From the NCBI GenBank assembly GCA_023245725.1, contig JAHFJU010000002.1, forward strand, positions 1 through 6,515: 6,515 nt of DNA, given 5' to 3'. Below are positions 1 through 5,171 of the stretch, in pieces. The first letter of the stretch is position 1, and each line of letters begins with the position of its first letter. The DNA is from Candidatus Peregrinibacteria bacterium (lineage in GTDB: Bacteria > Patescibacteriota > Gracilibacteria > UBA1369 > UM-FILTER-53-11). A program made the position numbers and the translations under genes. The notes under the pieces were generated by a model that was not told where the DNA came from, did not search any database, and was given only the letters and a program-made list of their open reading frames with translations.

Positions 1-2
1 AA

Positions 3-878
3 CGAAGTGAGTTTTGGAATAATAATTTTAGAAATATTAATAGAGTTTTTGCTGTGAAAAATCACCTTCTTGAAAAAGGAATTGCGTTTGCGTTACTGCC
101 CCGAGGAAACAGCGAATTCATGGTGTGCCAGATTGTCGCACTGCAAGATGTCGACGATTATGCTGACCGCGATTATGGAAAAGCTGAGCGTGATTCAAAG
201 GCCGGAATGTTGCCTCCGAAGTTGGCGCAAATCATGATGAATTTATCTATTTTTAACCGAGCATATGGCGTTACATTCGACGAAAGCCGACGTGCGCGCG
301 TTACTATTTTGGATCCTTTTTGCGGTAGTGGAACGGTTTTAATGGAAGCCCTATTAAGAGGATTTTCTGCATTCGGCAGCGACATTAGCGAAAAAGCCGT
401 TGAACAGGCGAAAACAAATGTGGATTGGTTGCGTCAAGAAAGAACATTGTCGGCAAGCGCGGGCGCGATGGTTATGCACAAATCAGCGCTTGAATTAAGC
501 AAGAAAGACTGCGAACTCACGAGCCCCGACATTACTGGAATTGCAGTAGTAACAGAGCCGTTTTTGGGCCCACCAATGAGAGAAGAGCCTTCTGATAATG
601 TGCTTGATAAAGTAATGAACGATTTATCAGATTTATATGTAGGATTTTTCAAAAACATGGCACGATGGTTGCCGGCACAGACTCCTATTGTTTGTGTTTT
701 TCCTTGTTGGAGACGCGCTGGAGGCGGCTTGAGCAAGTTATCTTCAAGAGTAGTTGAAAAAATAATAGCTACTGGGTATAGTATGCCAGCTTACAGTCCT
801 TTAAATACAACAAGTTTGATCTACAGCAGACCATATACGGTGGTCGCTAGAGAAATTCTCAGGTTTGTAAAGAAATAG
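3..878 (+). CDS. TRM11-like SAM-dependent RNA/DNA methyltransferase, 5' end cut by window edge
   Basis: Class I (Rossmann) SAM-dependent methyltransferase related to the TRM11/UPF0020 group, whose known members methylate guanine 10 of tRNA; the substrate here is inferred only. Numbering from the GTG at base 54, residues 49-62 hold the GMLPPKLAQIM block, residues 87-94 are the SAM-binding DPFCGSGT motif I, and residues 167-174 are TEPFLGPP where a catalytic DPPY/NPPY would be expected. This substitution recurs, as I recall, in Patescibacterial relatives. The GTG is not a convincing start: the frame stays open through the 17 upstream codons to the window edge, and the upstream residues (E-F-W-N-N ... 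R-V-F-A) run smoothly into the conserved VKNHLLEKGI segment. The N-terminal part (a THUMP-like region in relatives) is therefore probably off-window. It stops 42 bases before the tRNA. I am confident of the family and unsure whether it is active on tRNA. Confidence 0.85.
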   Translation, partial: RSEFWNNNFRNINRVFAVKNHLLEKGIAFALLPRGNSEFMVCQIVALQDVDDYADRDYGKAERDSKAGMLPPKLAQIMMNLSIFNRAYGVTFDESRRARVTILDPFCGSGTVLMEALLRGFSAFGSDISEKAVEQAKTNVDWLRQERTLSASAGAMVMHKSALELSKKDCELTSPDITGIAVVTEPFLGPPMREEPSDNVLDKVMNDLSDLYVGFFKNMARWLPAQTPIVCVFPCWRRAGGGLSKLSSRVVEKIIATGYSMPAYSPLNTTSLIYSRPYTVVAREILRFVKK

Positions 879-920
879 GATTGTGTTGCGAGAGGCCGCT
901 CAAAAAAATTCACACCACGT

Positions 921-995
921 TCGGGAGTAGCTCAATGGTGGAGCAAGTCGCTGTTAACGACAAGGTTGCTGGTTCGAATCCAGTCTCCCGAGCCA
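921..995 (+). tRNA. tRNA-Asn (anticodon GUU), CCA encoded
   Basis: A complete cloverleaf can be folded by eye. The acceptor stem is TCGGGAG (921-927) with CTCCCGA (985-991). The D stem is GCTC/GAGC (930-933/941-944). The anticodon stem has four pairs, GTCG/CGAC, around the loop CTGTTAA (951-957), so the anticodon is GTT at 953-955. The variable loop has five bases, and the T arm is GCTGG-TTCGAAT-CCAGT (968-984). The discriminator is G992, as usual for tRNA-Asn, followed by an encoded CCA (993-995). One oddity is the A-A mismatch that would be the outermost anticodon-stem pair (946/962). No second copy of the 3' end was seen downstream, so there is no direct sign of integration into this tRNA. 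Confidence 0.96.
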
Positions 996-997
996 TA

Positions 998-1019
998 CAC
1001 TTTTCAAAGTGGCCTTTTT
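998..1019 (+). terminator. probable intrinsic terminator after tRNA-Asn
   Basis: CACTTT (998-1003) pairs with AAAGTG (1006-1011), followed after GCC by five T (1015-1019). The stem is short (5-6 bp) and the T run is offset by three bases, so it is only a moderate terminator. It lies three bases after the tRNA CCA, which fits its role. Confidence 0.55.
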
Positions 1020-1024
1020 ATGTC

Positions 1025-1064
1025 ATTGTATTACAGATACAATCATTCCCGCATAATCAGATTT
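1025..1064 (+). promoter_or_regulatory. promoter -10 with 7-bp dyad before the DUF3592-like gene
   Basis: CATAAT (1052-1057) matches the -10 consensus in 5 of 6 bases, and the start ATG at 1065 follows after 7 nt, so transcription would begin at or next to the A of the ATG (leaderless). No good -35 was found at 16-18 bp. Just upstream is a perfect 7-bp inverted repeat, ATTGTAT (1025-1031) and ATACAAT (1037-1043), a possible regulator site. No Shine-Dalgarno sequence is present. Confidence 0.4.
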
Positions 1065-1529
1065 ATGAACAAAAAAACACAAACAGGCTTAATTTTTTAC
1101 GCGCTCAGTATCGCATTCACAATCTTCCTTTTTTCCCCAACTCTTTTTTTCTCGCGATCAATGGCATATGAACCAACTCCATGGATGCCCATACTATTGA
1201 TTGGGGGGACTTTTTTACTTGGTACACTCATGTTCTGGATTGGACGACGTGAAAATTGGCTTCGCAAAAATGGTATTAAAGCCGTAGGGGAAATAATAAA
1301 ATTTCAGACAATGAGCACCCCACATGTCGCAGGAGAATTTATTAATACAAAATGCATTATGGCAGAAGCAATTATTGAGGGCAAAAGATTCAGTTTTTTG
1401 AGCGGCGGACTCCACCCTAAAGAAGAGTACAAAATGCCAAAAATTGGAGATCCTATCGACGTTTATTATAAACTAGGCAACCCCCAAATATACTACGTTG
1501 ATATAAAGTTACTTAAACGATCAATTTAG
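1065..1529 (+). CDS. DUF3592-like small membrane protein (intact copy)
   Basis: A 154-residue protein with two hydrophobic membrane segments, roughly residues 8-28 (LIFYALSIAFTIFLF...) and 41-59 (PILLIGGTFLLGTLMFWIG), followed by a soluble beta-rich domain. The order 'NGIKAVGEI ... KIGDPIDVYYKLGNPQIYYVD' is the pattern I associate with DUF3592 membrane proteins, whose function is unknown. I chose the ATG at 1065 because the paralogue at 4518 begins at the equivalent Met-Asn, and a -10 box lies 7 nt upstream. Longer in-frame starts at 1020 and 966 exist, but the first lies in the tRNA terminator and the second inside the tRNA. The gene converges on the RhuM-Fic gene with a 9-bp 3' overlap. Its first 60 residues match the second copy at about 45 positions. 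Confidence 0.8.
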   Translation: MNKKTQTGLIFYALSIAFTIFLFSPTLFFSRSMAYEPTPWMPILLIGGTFLLGTLMFWIGRRENWLRKNGIKAVGEIIKFQTMSTPHVAGEFINTKCIMAEAIIEGKRFSFLSGGLHPKEEYKMPKIGDPIDVYYKLGNPQIYYVDIKLLKRSI

Positions 1530-2480
1530 CAGCAATAACACCAACCCCACCATCTTCTCTTTTTCACTTGGGTTGCTTTCGGCTATAAGCAAAGTTAGAG
1601 CGGTCAATGCCTCTGGCGTCAAACGCTGTATATTTAATATACGCGCCTGTCGCAAGAACCAAACAAACGAAAATGCACCCGATCGCTTATTGCCATCAAC
1701 AAAGGGATGATTCTTTACTACAAAGTACAAAAGATGTGCGGCTTTTTCTTCAACCGTGGGGTACAAATCTTTTCCACCAAACGTCTGAAAAATGTTTCCA
1801 ACAATTCCCTGAAAACTTTGGCCGCCGCGAGTTGTTGCAAACAAATCCGTCGCCTCACCTTTTCGCATAAGTTCATGCTTAAGTTGCGTTAAATCAGCGT
1901 GAAGTTCGTCTCCAGTGAACTTGATTTTCTTCTTCGTCACACCTCCCTTGGGCAATGCAGCTTTGTCGTAGGAATCAAGTGACAGCCATGTGCTCGCAAA
2001 CATTTTCACCAACTCCATCACACTGCCCGCATCAACAACTCCGCTCGATGGCAACAACTTTTTAATATCATCAACAGCTTTCAGAAAAACCTCATAATTT
2101 TTCCCGATGCGCTTCTTGTTGATCGTGTATCCATCAACTATGTGCGAACGGAGAGTTTTGGTTGCCCATTGGCGAAATTGGATTGCGCGACCAGAGTTAG
2201 CACGATATCCAACCGCTAATATAAGATCTAGAGAGTATAAAATAACTGGTTTATCTGAAAAAGCATTATGCATTTTCTGCATATTGCTTTTCTGATGTAC
2301 CTCCCTATCTTGAAAAATATTTTTGATATGCCTAGATACTACCGACTGATCAACGTTAAAAAGCTTCATAATTTGCGCCTGAGTTGCCCAAAGGGTCTCT
2401 TTACTTAGATCGGACTTGAATTCAATCGCACCTGTCTTCGCCTGAAATAAAAGAACTTCATTGACTGTATTCTTTTTCAT
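1521..2480 (-). CDS. RhuM-family / Fic-Doc fusion protein
   Basis: A 319-residue cytoplasmic protein. The N-terminal part (about residues 5-110) has the helix-turn-helix like 'WATQAQIMKLFNVDQSVVSRH' stretch and the downstream 'YSLDLILAVGYRANS ... FRQWAT' block of the RhuM (virulence protein) family. The C-terminal part is a Fic/Doc domain with the segment 'QTFGGKDLYPTVEEKAAHLLYF' followed by the active-site loop HPFVDGNKR (residues 258-266). Fic proteins usually transfer AMP using HPFx(D/E)GNxRxxR. Here the loop has Lys in the GNK position and Ser-Gly-Ala after the Arg, so the final Arg is missing and it is closer to Doc, which phosphorylates EF-Tu. The target is unknown. An upstream ATG at 2504 would add eight residues, but it would lie upstream of the expected transcription start; the 2480 start fits the promoter. 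The gene may act as a toxin, perhaps self-repressed through the N-terminal domain (inference). No separate antitoxin gene is adjacent. Confidence 0.88.
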   Translation of the reverse strand: MKKNTVNEVLLFQAKTGAIEFKSDLSKETLWATQAQIMKLFNVDQSVVSRHIKNIFQDREVHQKSNMQKMHNAFSDKPVILYSLDLILAVGYRANSGRAIQFRQWATKTLRSHIVDGYTINKKRIGKNYEVFLKAVDDIKKLLPSSGVVDAGSVMELVKMFASTWLSLDSYDKAALPKGGVTKKKIKFTGDELHADLTQLKHELMRKGEATDLFATTRGGQSFQGIVGNIFQTFGGKDLYPTVEEKAAHLLYFVVKNHPFVDGNKRSGAFSFVWFLRQARILNIQRLTPEALTALTLLIAESNPSEKEKMVGLVLLLLN

Positions 2481-2487
2481 ATTTCCG

Positions 2488-2515
2488 ATTATAACGACAT
2501 ACATGAAATAACCAA
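2488..2515 (-). promoter_or_regulatory. promoter of the RhuM-Fic gene, leaderless geometry
   Basis: Read on the minus strand, TTGGTT (2515-2510) and a perfect TATAAT (2493-2488) are separated by 16 bp. The last T of the -10 is followed by 7 nt and then the ATG at 2480, so the transcript should begin at the start codon. This favours the shorter, 319-residue protein over the ATG at 2504, which lies between the two promoter boxes. Confidence 0.6.
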
Positions 2516-2560
2516 GAATTATGAAATATTTATGAACTCACAGTGCTCAGGCTCATACGC

Positions 2561-2601
2561 AAACCACGTTCGAATTGCGTACAGCATGTGGAACCAAAGC
2601 T
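2561..2601. repeat. intergenic repeat, copy 1
   Basis: Bases 2561-2597 match 3341-3377 at 31 of 37 positions without gaps (shared blocks AAACCAC, ATTGCGT, CAGCATG, CCAA), and both then run into AGCT after a one-base shift. It lies 22 bp upstream of the -35 box of the toxin-antitoxin promoter and 80 bp from the Fic gene start. On the reverse strand both copies can encode a similar short peptide (W-x-x-M-L-x-A-I-R-x-W-F); here that frame is open from about 2602 down to a TAA near 2522. Confidence 0.6.
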
Positions 2602-2622
2602 AAAATTAAAATCCTTCAAACA

Positions 2623-2659
2623 TTGCAATCCTTAGCATTTCGCTATATAATAGCTATAG
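2623..2659 (+). promoter_or_regulatory. toxin-antitoxin promoter with overlapping dyad operator
   Basis: TTGCAA (2623-2628), a 17-bp spacer and a perfect TATAAT (2646-2651) form a strong promoter for the 2678-3260 operon. The -10 is embedded in the dyad GCTAT-ATA-ATAGC (2642-2654), overlapped by a second dyad CTATA...TATAG (2643-2647/2655-2659). Antitoxins of the ribbon-helix-helix class usually repress their own operon by binding such sites; that use here is inferred. Confidence 0.65.
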
Positions 2660-2677
2660 ATTAACTAATCATTTGCT

Positions 2678-2923
2678 ATGTCTACAGTATTTTTCAAAAT
2701 AACACCTCAACAAGATAAGGAAGTAAAAACCTTTATGAAAGAAGAGGGTTATACCAATAAAGCCGAGTTTTTCCGCTTTCTTCTAAAGTACTTTAAATAT
2801 AGTAAATCTAGCGATCAGATTCGTTTTGAGAAAGCTGCCGATGACTTAGGAGCTGTATTGAGAAAAGCCAGCAAATCAAATACATTCAAGAAAAGCGCAC
2901 ATGAGCAACTCGCCGACTTATAG
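2678..2923 (+). CDS. ribbon-helix-helix type antitoxin of a RelE-family module
   Basis: An 81-residue protein with the layout of a type II antitoxin. Residues 2-9 (STVFFKIT) form the likely DNA-contacting beta strand. Residues 10-42 form two helices (QQDKEVKTFMKEEGY and TNKAEFFRFLLKYF) in the ribbon-helix-helix order. Residues 43-81 are the charged tail expected to wrap the toxin. It precedes the toxin gene and overlaps it by 23 bp, the usual antitoxin-first order with translational coupling. There is no clear Shine-Dalgarno; the 5' leader would be about 20 nt. Expected roles are neutralising the toxin by binding and repressing the operon through the dyad at the -10 box. The fold is judged from pattern and context rather than from a signature motif. 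Confidence 0.75.
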   Translation: MSTVFFKITPQQDKEVKTFMKEEGYTNKAEFFRFLLKYFKYSKSSDQIRFEKAADDLGAVLRKASKSNTFKKSAHEQLADL

Positions 2924-3260
2924 AGTATTCATCACAGATCATTTTAAGAAACAACTTAAACGTCTTTTTAAAAAGCACCGTGGTTTGAGTAAATCTGTCG
3001 CGGATTGTTTAGATTATTTTGAAAAAGACATTGCAGAGTCAATTGGCAAGGGAGTCTATAAAATTCGCCTTCAAGGCCAGGGCAAAGGAAAATCAGGTGG
3101 CTATCGAATGTACATATTTGTTATGGAAGTAGATGGATACCTATCTCCAATTTGTATTTATCCCAAAAACGAAAAAGAGAATCTGACATTTAAAGAGATG
3201 GCCGAGCACTTAGAAAGTGTAAAACGAGATCTGGGAGATTTGATCAACAATCTGACCTAG
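2901..3260 (+). CDS. RelE/ParE-superfamily toxin
   Basis: A 119-residue protein, slightly long for the family. The order is typical: 'YRVFITDHFKKQLKRLFKKH' (two basic N-terminal helices), then 'GVYKIRLQGQGKGKSGGYRMYIF' (residues 51-73, the central strands with K54, R56 and R69), then 'ICIYPKNEKENLT' (residues 84-96). The 'GKGKSGGYR...IYxKNEKE' combination is typical of RelE-like mRNA interferases that cut mRNA at the ribosome. Activity is inferred from family, and the exact catalytic set cannot be assigned by eye. It starts inside the antitoxin gene (23-bp overlap). A C-terminal helical extension (about residues 97-119, EMAEHLESVKRDLGDL) follows the core. A stem-loop terminator lies about 36 bases after the stop codon. 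Confidence 0.85.
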   Translation: MSNSPTYRVFITDHFKKQLKRLFKKHRGLSKSVADCLDYFEKDIAESIGKGVYKIRLQGQGKGKSGGYRMYIFVMEVDGYLSPICIYPKNEKENLTFKEMAEHLESVKRDLGDLINNLT

Positions 3261-3295
3261 TTAAAAAGTGCAAGAAATGCACATTACCTTGGGGT

Positions 3296-3334
3296 TCTCC
3301 AGTTGTTGCGAATTTTGCAACAACTGAGATTTTT
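3296..3334 (+). terminator. stem-loop terminator after the toxin-antitoxin operon; palindrome family member
   Basis: CAGTTGTTGC (3300-3309) pairs perfectly with GCAACAACTG (3317-3326) around the loop GAATTTT, and three more pairs form if C3299 is bulged out. Five T (3330-3334) follow closely. It fits an intrinsic terminator for the toxin gene ending at 3260. The same CAGTTGTTGC palindrome recurs at 5172-5200 without a T run, so it may be a dispersed repeat that serves as a terminator here. Confidence 0.6.
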
Positions 3335-3340
3335 GCGTTT

Positions 3341-3380
3341 AAACCACTTTCTGATTGCGTCCAGCATGGGGAGCCAAGCT
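3341..3380. repeat. intergenic repeat, copy 2
   Basis: Partner of the 2561-2601 repeat (31 of 37 identical). It runs up to the hairpin and -35 region of the promoter for the 3421 gene. On the reverse strand the frame W-L-P-M-L-D-A-I-R-K-W-F is open, and of the differences from copy 1 two are synonymous (ATT/ATC for Ile, CGA/AGA for Arg). That may point to a decayed coding sequence rather than a regulatory element. Confidence 0.6.
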
Positions 3381-3400
3381 ATTTACAAAATAGCTTTTTT
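3376..3400 (+). terminator. 9-bp hairpin with T run, overlapping a promoter
   Basis: AAGCTATTT (3376-3384) pairs perfectly with AAATAGCTT (3388-3396) around the loop ACA, and the T run extends from 3395 to 3400. By itself this is a textbook intrinsic terminator, but it covers the TTTACA -35 box of the 3421 promoter. It could be a second stop for the upstream operon that insulates the next gene, or an operator dyad. The sequence does not decide between them. Confidence 0.45.
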
Positions 3401-3410
3401 GTAGTATAGA
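3382..3410 (+). promoter_or_regulatory. promoter of the unknown 366-residue gene
   Basis: TTTACA (3382-3387), a 17-bp spacer and TATAGA (3405-3410). The expected transcription start is 3-4 nt before the ATG at 3421, so the mRNA would be nearly leaderless. A weak TAGG lies at 3411-3414 but would be at or before the transcript start. Confidence 0.5.
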
Positions 3411-3420
3411 TAGGTTTAAT

Positions 3421-4521
3421 ATGTCTAATGTTCTAGCTACAGTAGATGACCGTGATCGAGAGTCTGCCACACTTGGTGCATCGACTCAGGCTGAGATACA
3501 ACGCGCCCACGATATCAGCAGAGGTTTAAATACATTTGAGGCCGACTCGCCGCTTAGACGTGCAGTTGATGGTGTTGTGTATGATCAGTTTTACCTAAAA
3601 CCTACAGAAGAGAATCTTAGACTGCTCGTACAAATTGTTGATAATAATTCACTACAAATAAAAGGCAGCTCTCCCGCGCTTCAAAACCTGCGCGCAGTTT
3701 TAGATTCAGGAGATGAGCAAAAAATTAAAGCTCTGGTTGATTCGATTCAGCAACTGCGCCTCTTTGATGCGCGCGATAAAGATATCTCTCGCGATAATGT
3801 TCCGTTTCATCCCATCACCATTGATATCAAGTTCAAAGCATCGGCAGATGATCAACAGAACCGACAAACGATAAAATGGCGTGCTAATGAAAATGGTGAT
3901 GAGAAAATGTGCGATACAATTGATGCAATAAAGGATGAATATGCGGCAAAGGGAGAAAAACTAGGCCAAGTAAAAAGATATATCATCGCCTACGAGTGGC
4001 TGCCGGCTTCGATGGTTGAAGCAATCAAACAAGAACTACAGATTAAAGAAATAGAAGCTGACGTACTACAACAAGTTACCGATGCTATCGGCCAAGAATT
4101 TGCGGTAAAACTCGACGTTCGATATGACGTTGTCACAAATCCTGAAGGTAAAGAAGTCTATGTTGTAACGCGTGAAGCCGAGGTAAATGGCGGCAAAGAT
4201 AAGGAAGCAGCCATTGATTCTCATCTGGCACTCGTTCAGTCCGCACTTGAACAAGATGGTCACGCTACTTTTGTTCCGGATGCACTTAACTTTGGCGACC
4301 TCGCATTAGCCGAAAATCCTGATGCTATCATAGATGCAGTCATATGGGCAAAAGGTGGAGATGTTGCACGTGTACGTGCTGCAATGAACAAAGACGTCTC
4401 ATGTGTTATGGGACTTTTCCCTGATCAAATTATTGTGAATATTCCTGATAAAGGATCTGTCTTAGCACGATTAACTACGGTGGGAGATATACAAAAAATT
4501 CAAGCTGTAGCCAATTTATGA
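3421..4521 (+). CDS. hypothetical protein, 366 aa, no recognised domain
   Basis: I do not recognise this protein. It is acidic and soluble in composition, with no signal peptide and no membrane segment. The first 110 residues are helix-rich (AEIQRAHDISRGL, ENLRLLVQIVDN, EQKIKALVDSIQQL). Residues about 119-130 (VPFHPITIDIKF) and 232-254 (FAVKLDVRYDVV...EVYVVTREAEV) look like beta strands, with long amphipathic helices between them (for instance SMVEAIKQELQIKEIEADVLQQVTDAI). No catalytic motif or metal-binding Cys/His cluster is visible. The start is supported by a promoter 10-39 bases upstream. The stop overlaps the start of the broken DUF3592-like copy (ATGA at 4518-4521), so the two were probably co-transcribed and translationally coupled. 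That link suggests a partnership with the membrane protein, but this is inference from arrangement only. Confidence 0.8.
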   Translation: MSNVLATVDDRDRESATLGASTQAEIQRAHDISRGLNTFEADSPLRRAVDGVVYDQFYLKPTEENLRLLVQIVDNNSLQIKGSSPALQNLRAVLDSGDEQKIKALVDSIQQLRLFDARDKDISRDNVPFHPITIDIKFKASADDQQNRQTIKWRANENGDEKMCDTIDAIKDEYAAKGEKLGQVKRYIIAYEWLPASMVEAIKQELQIKEIEADVLQQVTDAIGQEFAVKLDVRYDVVTNPEGKEVYVVTREAEVNGGKDKEAAIDSHLALVQSALEQDGHATFVPDALNFGDLALAENPDAIIDAVIWAKGGDVARVRAAMNKDVSCVMGLFPDQIIVNIPDKGSVLARLTTVGDIQKIQAVANL

Positions 4522-4848
4522 ACAGACACATCAAAACCAGTTTGATTTTTTACGGGCTTAGTATTGCATTTACGGTTTTTCTTTTCGCACCGACACTTTT
4601 TTTCTCGCAGATTGATGCAAAAGAGCCAACTCCATTAATGGTTATCCTATTGATTGGGGGTACCTTTTTATTGGGCACACTTATGCTTTGGATCGGTAAT
4701 CGAGGGGGAAAAATACTCATTTCTCAGCCACGGACTATACCCTGAAAAAAATTACCTAATGCCAAAAATTGGAGACCATATACCTGTCTATTACAAAAAC
4801 GGAAATCCAAAAGTTTTTTTTGTTGATCTTAGTAGTATTTTGCTTTGA
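4518..4848 (+). pseudogene. broken second copy of the DUF3592-like membrane protein gene
   Basis: Paralogue of the gene at 1065-1529. Residues 1-60 from the ATG at 4518 match that copy at about 45 of 60 positions, including both membrane segments and the shared ILLIGGTFLLGTLM core. After Trp-Ile-Gly (4689-4697) the match jumps to the other copy's Ile-Glu-Gly and continues in a different reading frame (4699-4848), matching about 27 of 43 residues up to V-D. Trp to Ile-Glu-Gly is 138 bases in the intact copy and 10 here, so about 128 bp are missing, which shifts the frame. The original frame ends early, giving a 75-residue product with both membrane segments but no soluble domain. It could still be a short membrane peptide, but loss of function is more likely. 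It overlaps the upstream gene by ATGA. Confidence 0.8.
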
Positions 4849-4956
4849 AAAGTTAGTTTCGAATGTTGTCCAGAAATTTCTTTTTTGCCTTTATTGTATG
4901 GGGGGTTCCCAACATAGCTGTCTTAATAAGAACGGGGTACTTGCCATTTCACGCAC

Positions 4957-5008
4957 CAAAGTAAATTATAAATTCCCTTATTTTACTTTAAGCCTCCAAA
5001 GTAAAATA
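4957..5008. repeat. three AAAGTAAAAT-type motifs, one inverted
   Basis: CCAAAGTAAATTATA begins near 4956 and CCAAAGTAAAATATA near 4996, in the same orientation. Between them, TATTTTACTTT (4979-4989) is the exact reverse complement of AAAGTAAAATA (4998-5008), giving an 11-bp stem with an 8-base loop. It could be a binding-site array or a bidirectional hairpin. It lies about 110-160 bases after the broken membrane-protein copy. Confidence 0.5.
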
Positions 5009-5171
5009 TAGAAAAATAAATCACCAACGCAGCAACTACCCAATGTCAACAAAACTGCCCATTTCGTTTACATTCGCAAAAAGATGTCAATGATTTTGTA
5101 GAATTTGTTGTCCGCCTTTCTTATTCCTTTTTGAAGACCCAACTCGGAATAAGAATTTCCATATTCCGACT

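Noticed and set aside
54..878. GTG at 54 as the start of the methyltransferase
   Set aside because: The frame is open upstream to the edge and the upstream residues read like the conserved part of the family; no promoter or ribosome site decides for the GTG.
966..1064. Longer starts (966 or 1020) for the DUF3592-like gene
   Set aside because: 966 lies inside the tRNA and 1020 at the end of its terminator; the paralogue begins at the Met-Asn equivalent to 1065.
881..1171. 96-codon open frame across the tRNA
   Set aside because: It covers the whole tRNA and then runs over the membrane-protein gene in another frame; residues show no protein pattern.
1607..2295. Plus-strand open frames at 1607, 1707 and 2107
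   Set aside because: Shadows of the RhuM-Fic gene on the opposite strand; no protein-like pattern or start signal.
2481..2504. ATG at 2504 as the RhuM-Fic start
   Set aside because: It lies between the promoter -35 and -10 boxes, so it would not be on the transcript; no ribosome site upstream.
4897..4917. G-rich stem near 4900 as a terminator of the unknown gene operon
   Set aside because: Only 4+3 pairs with a bulge and no T run afterwards.
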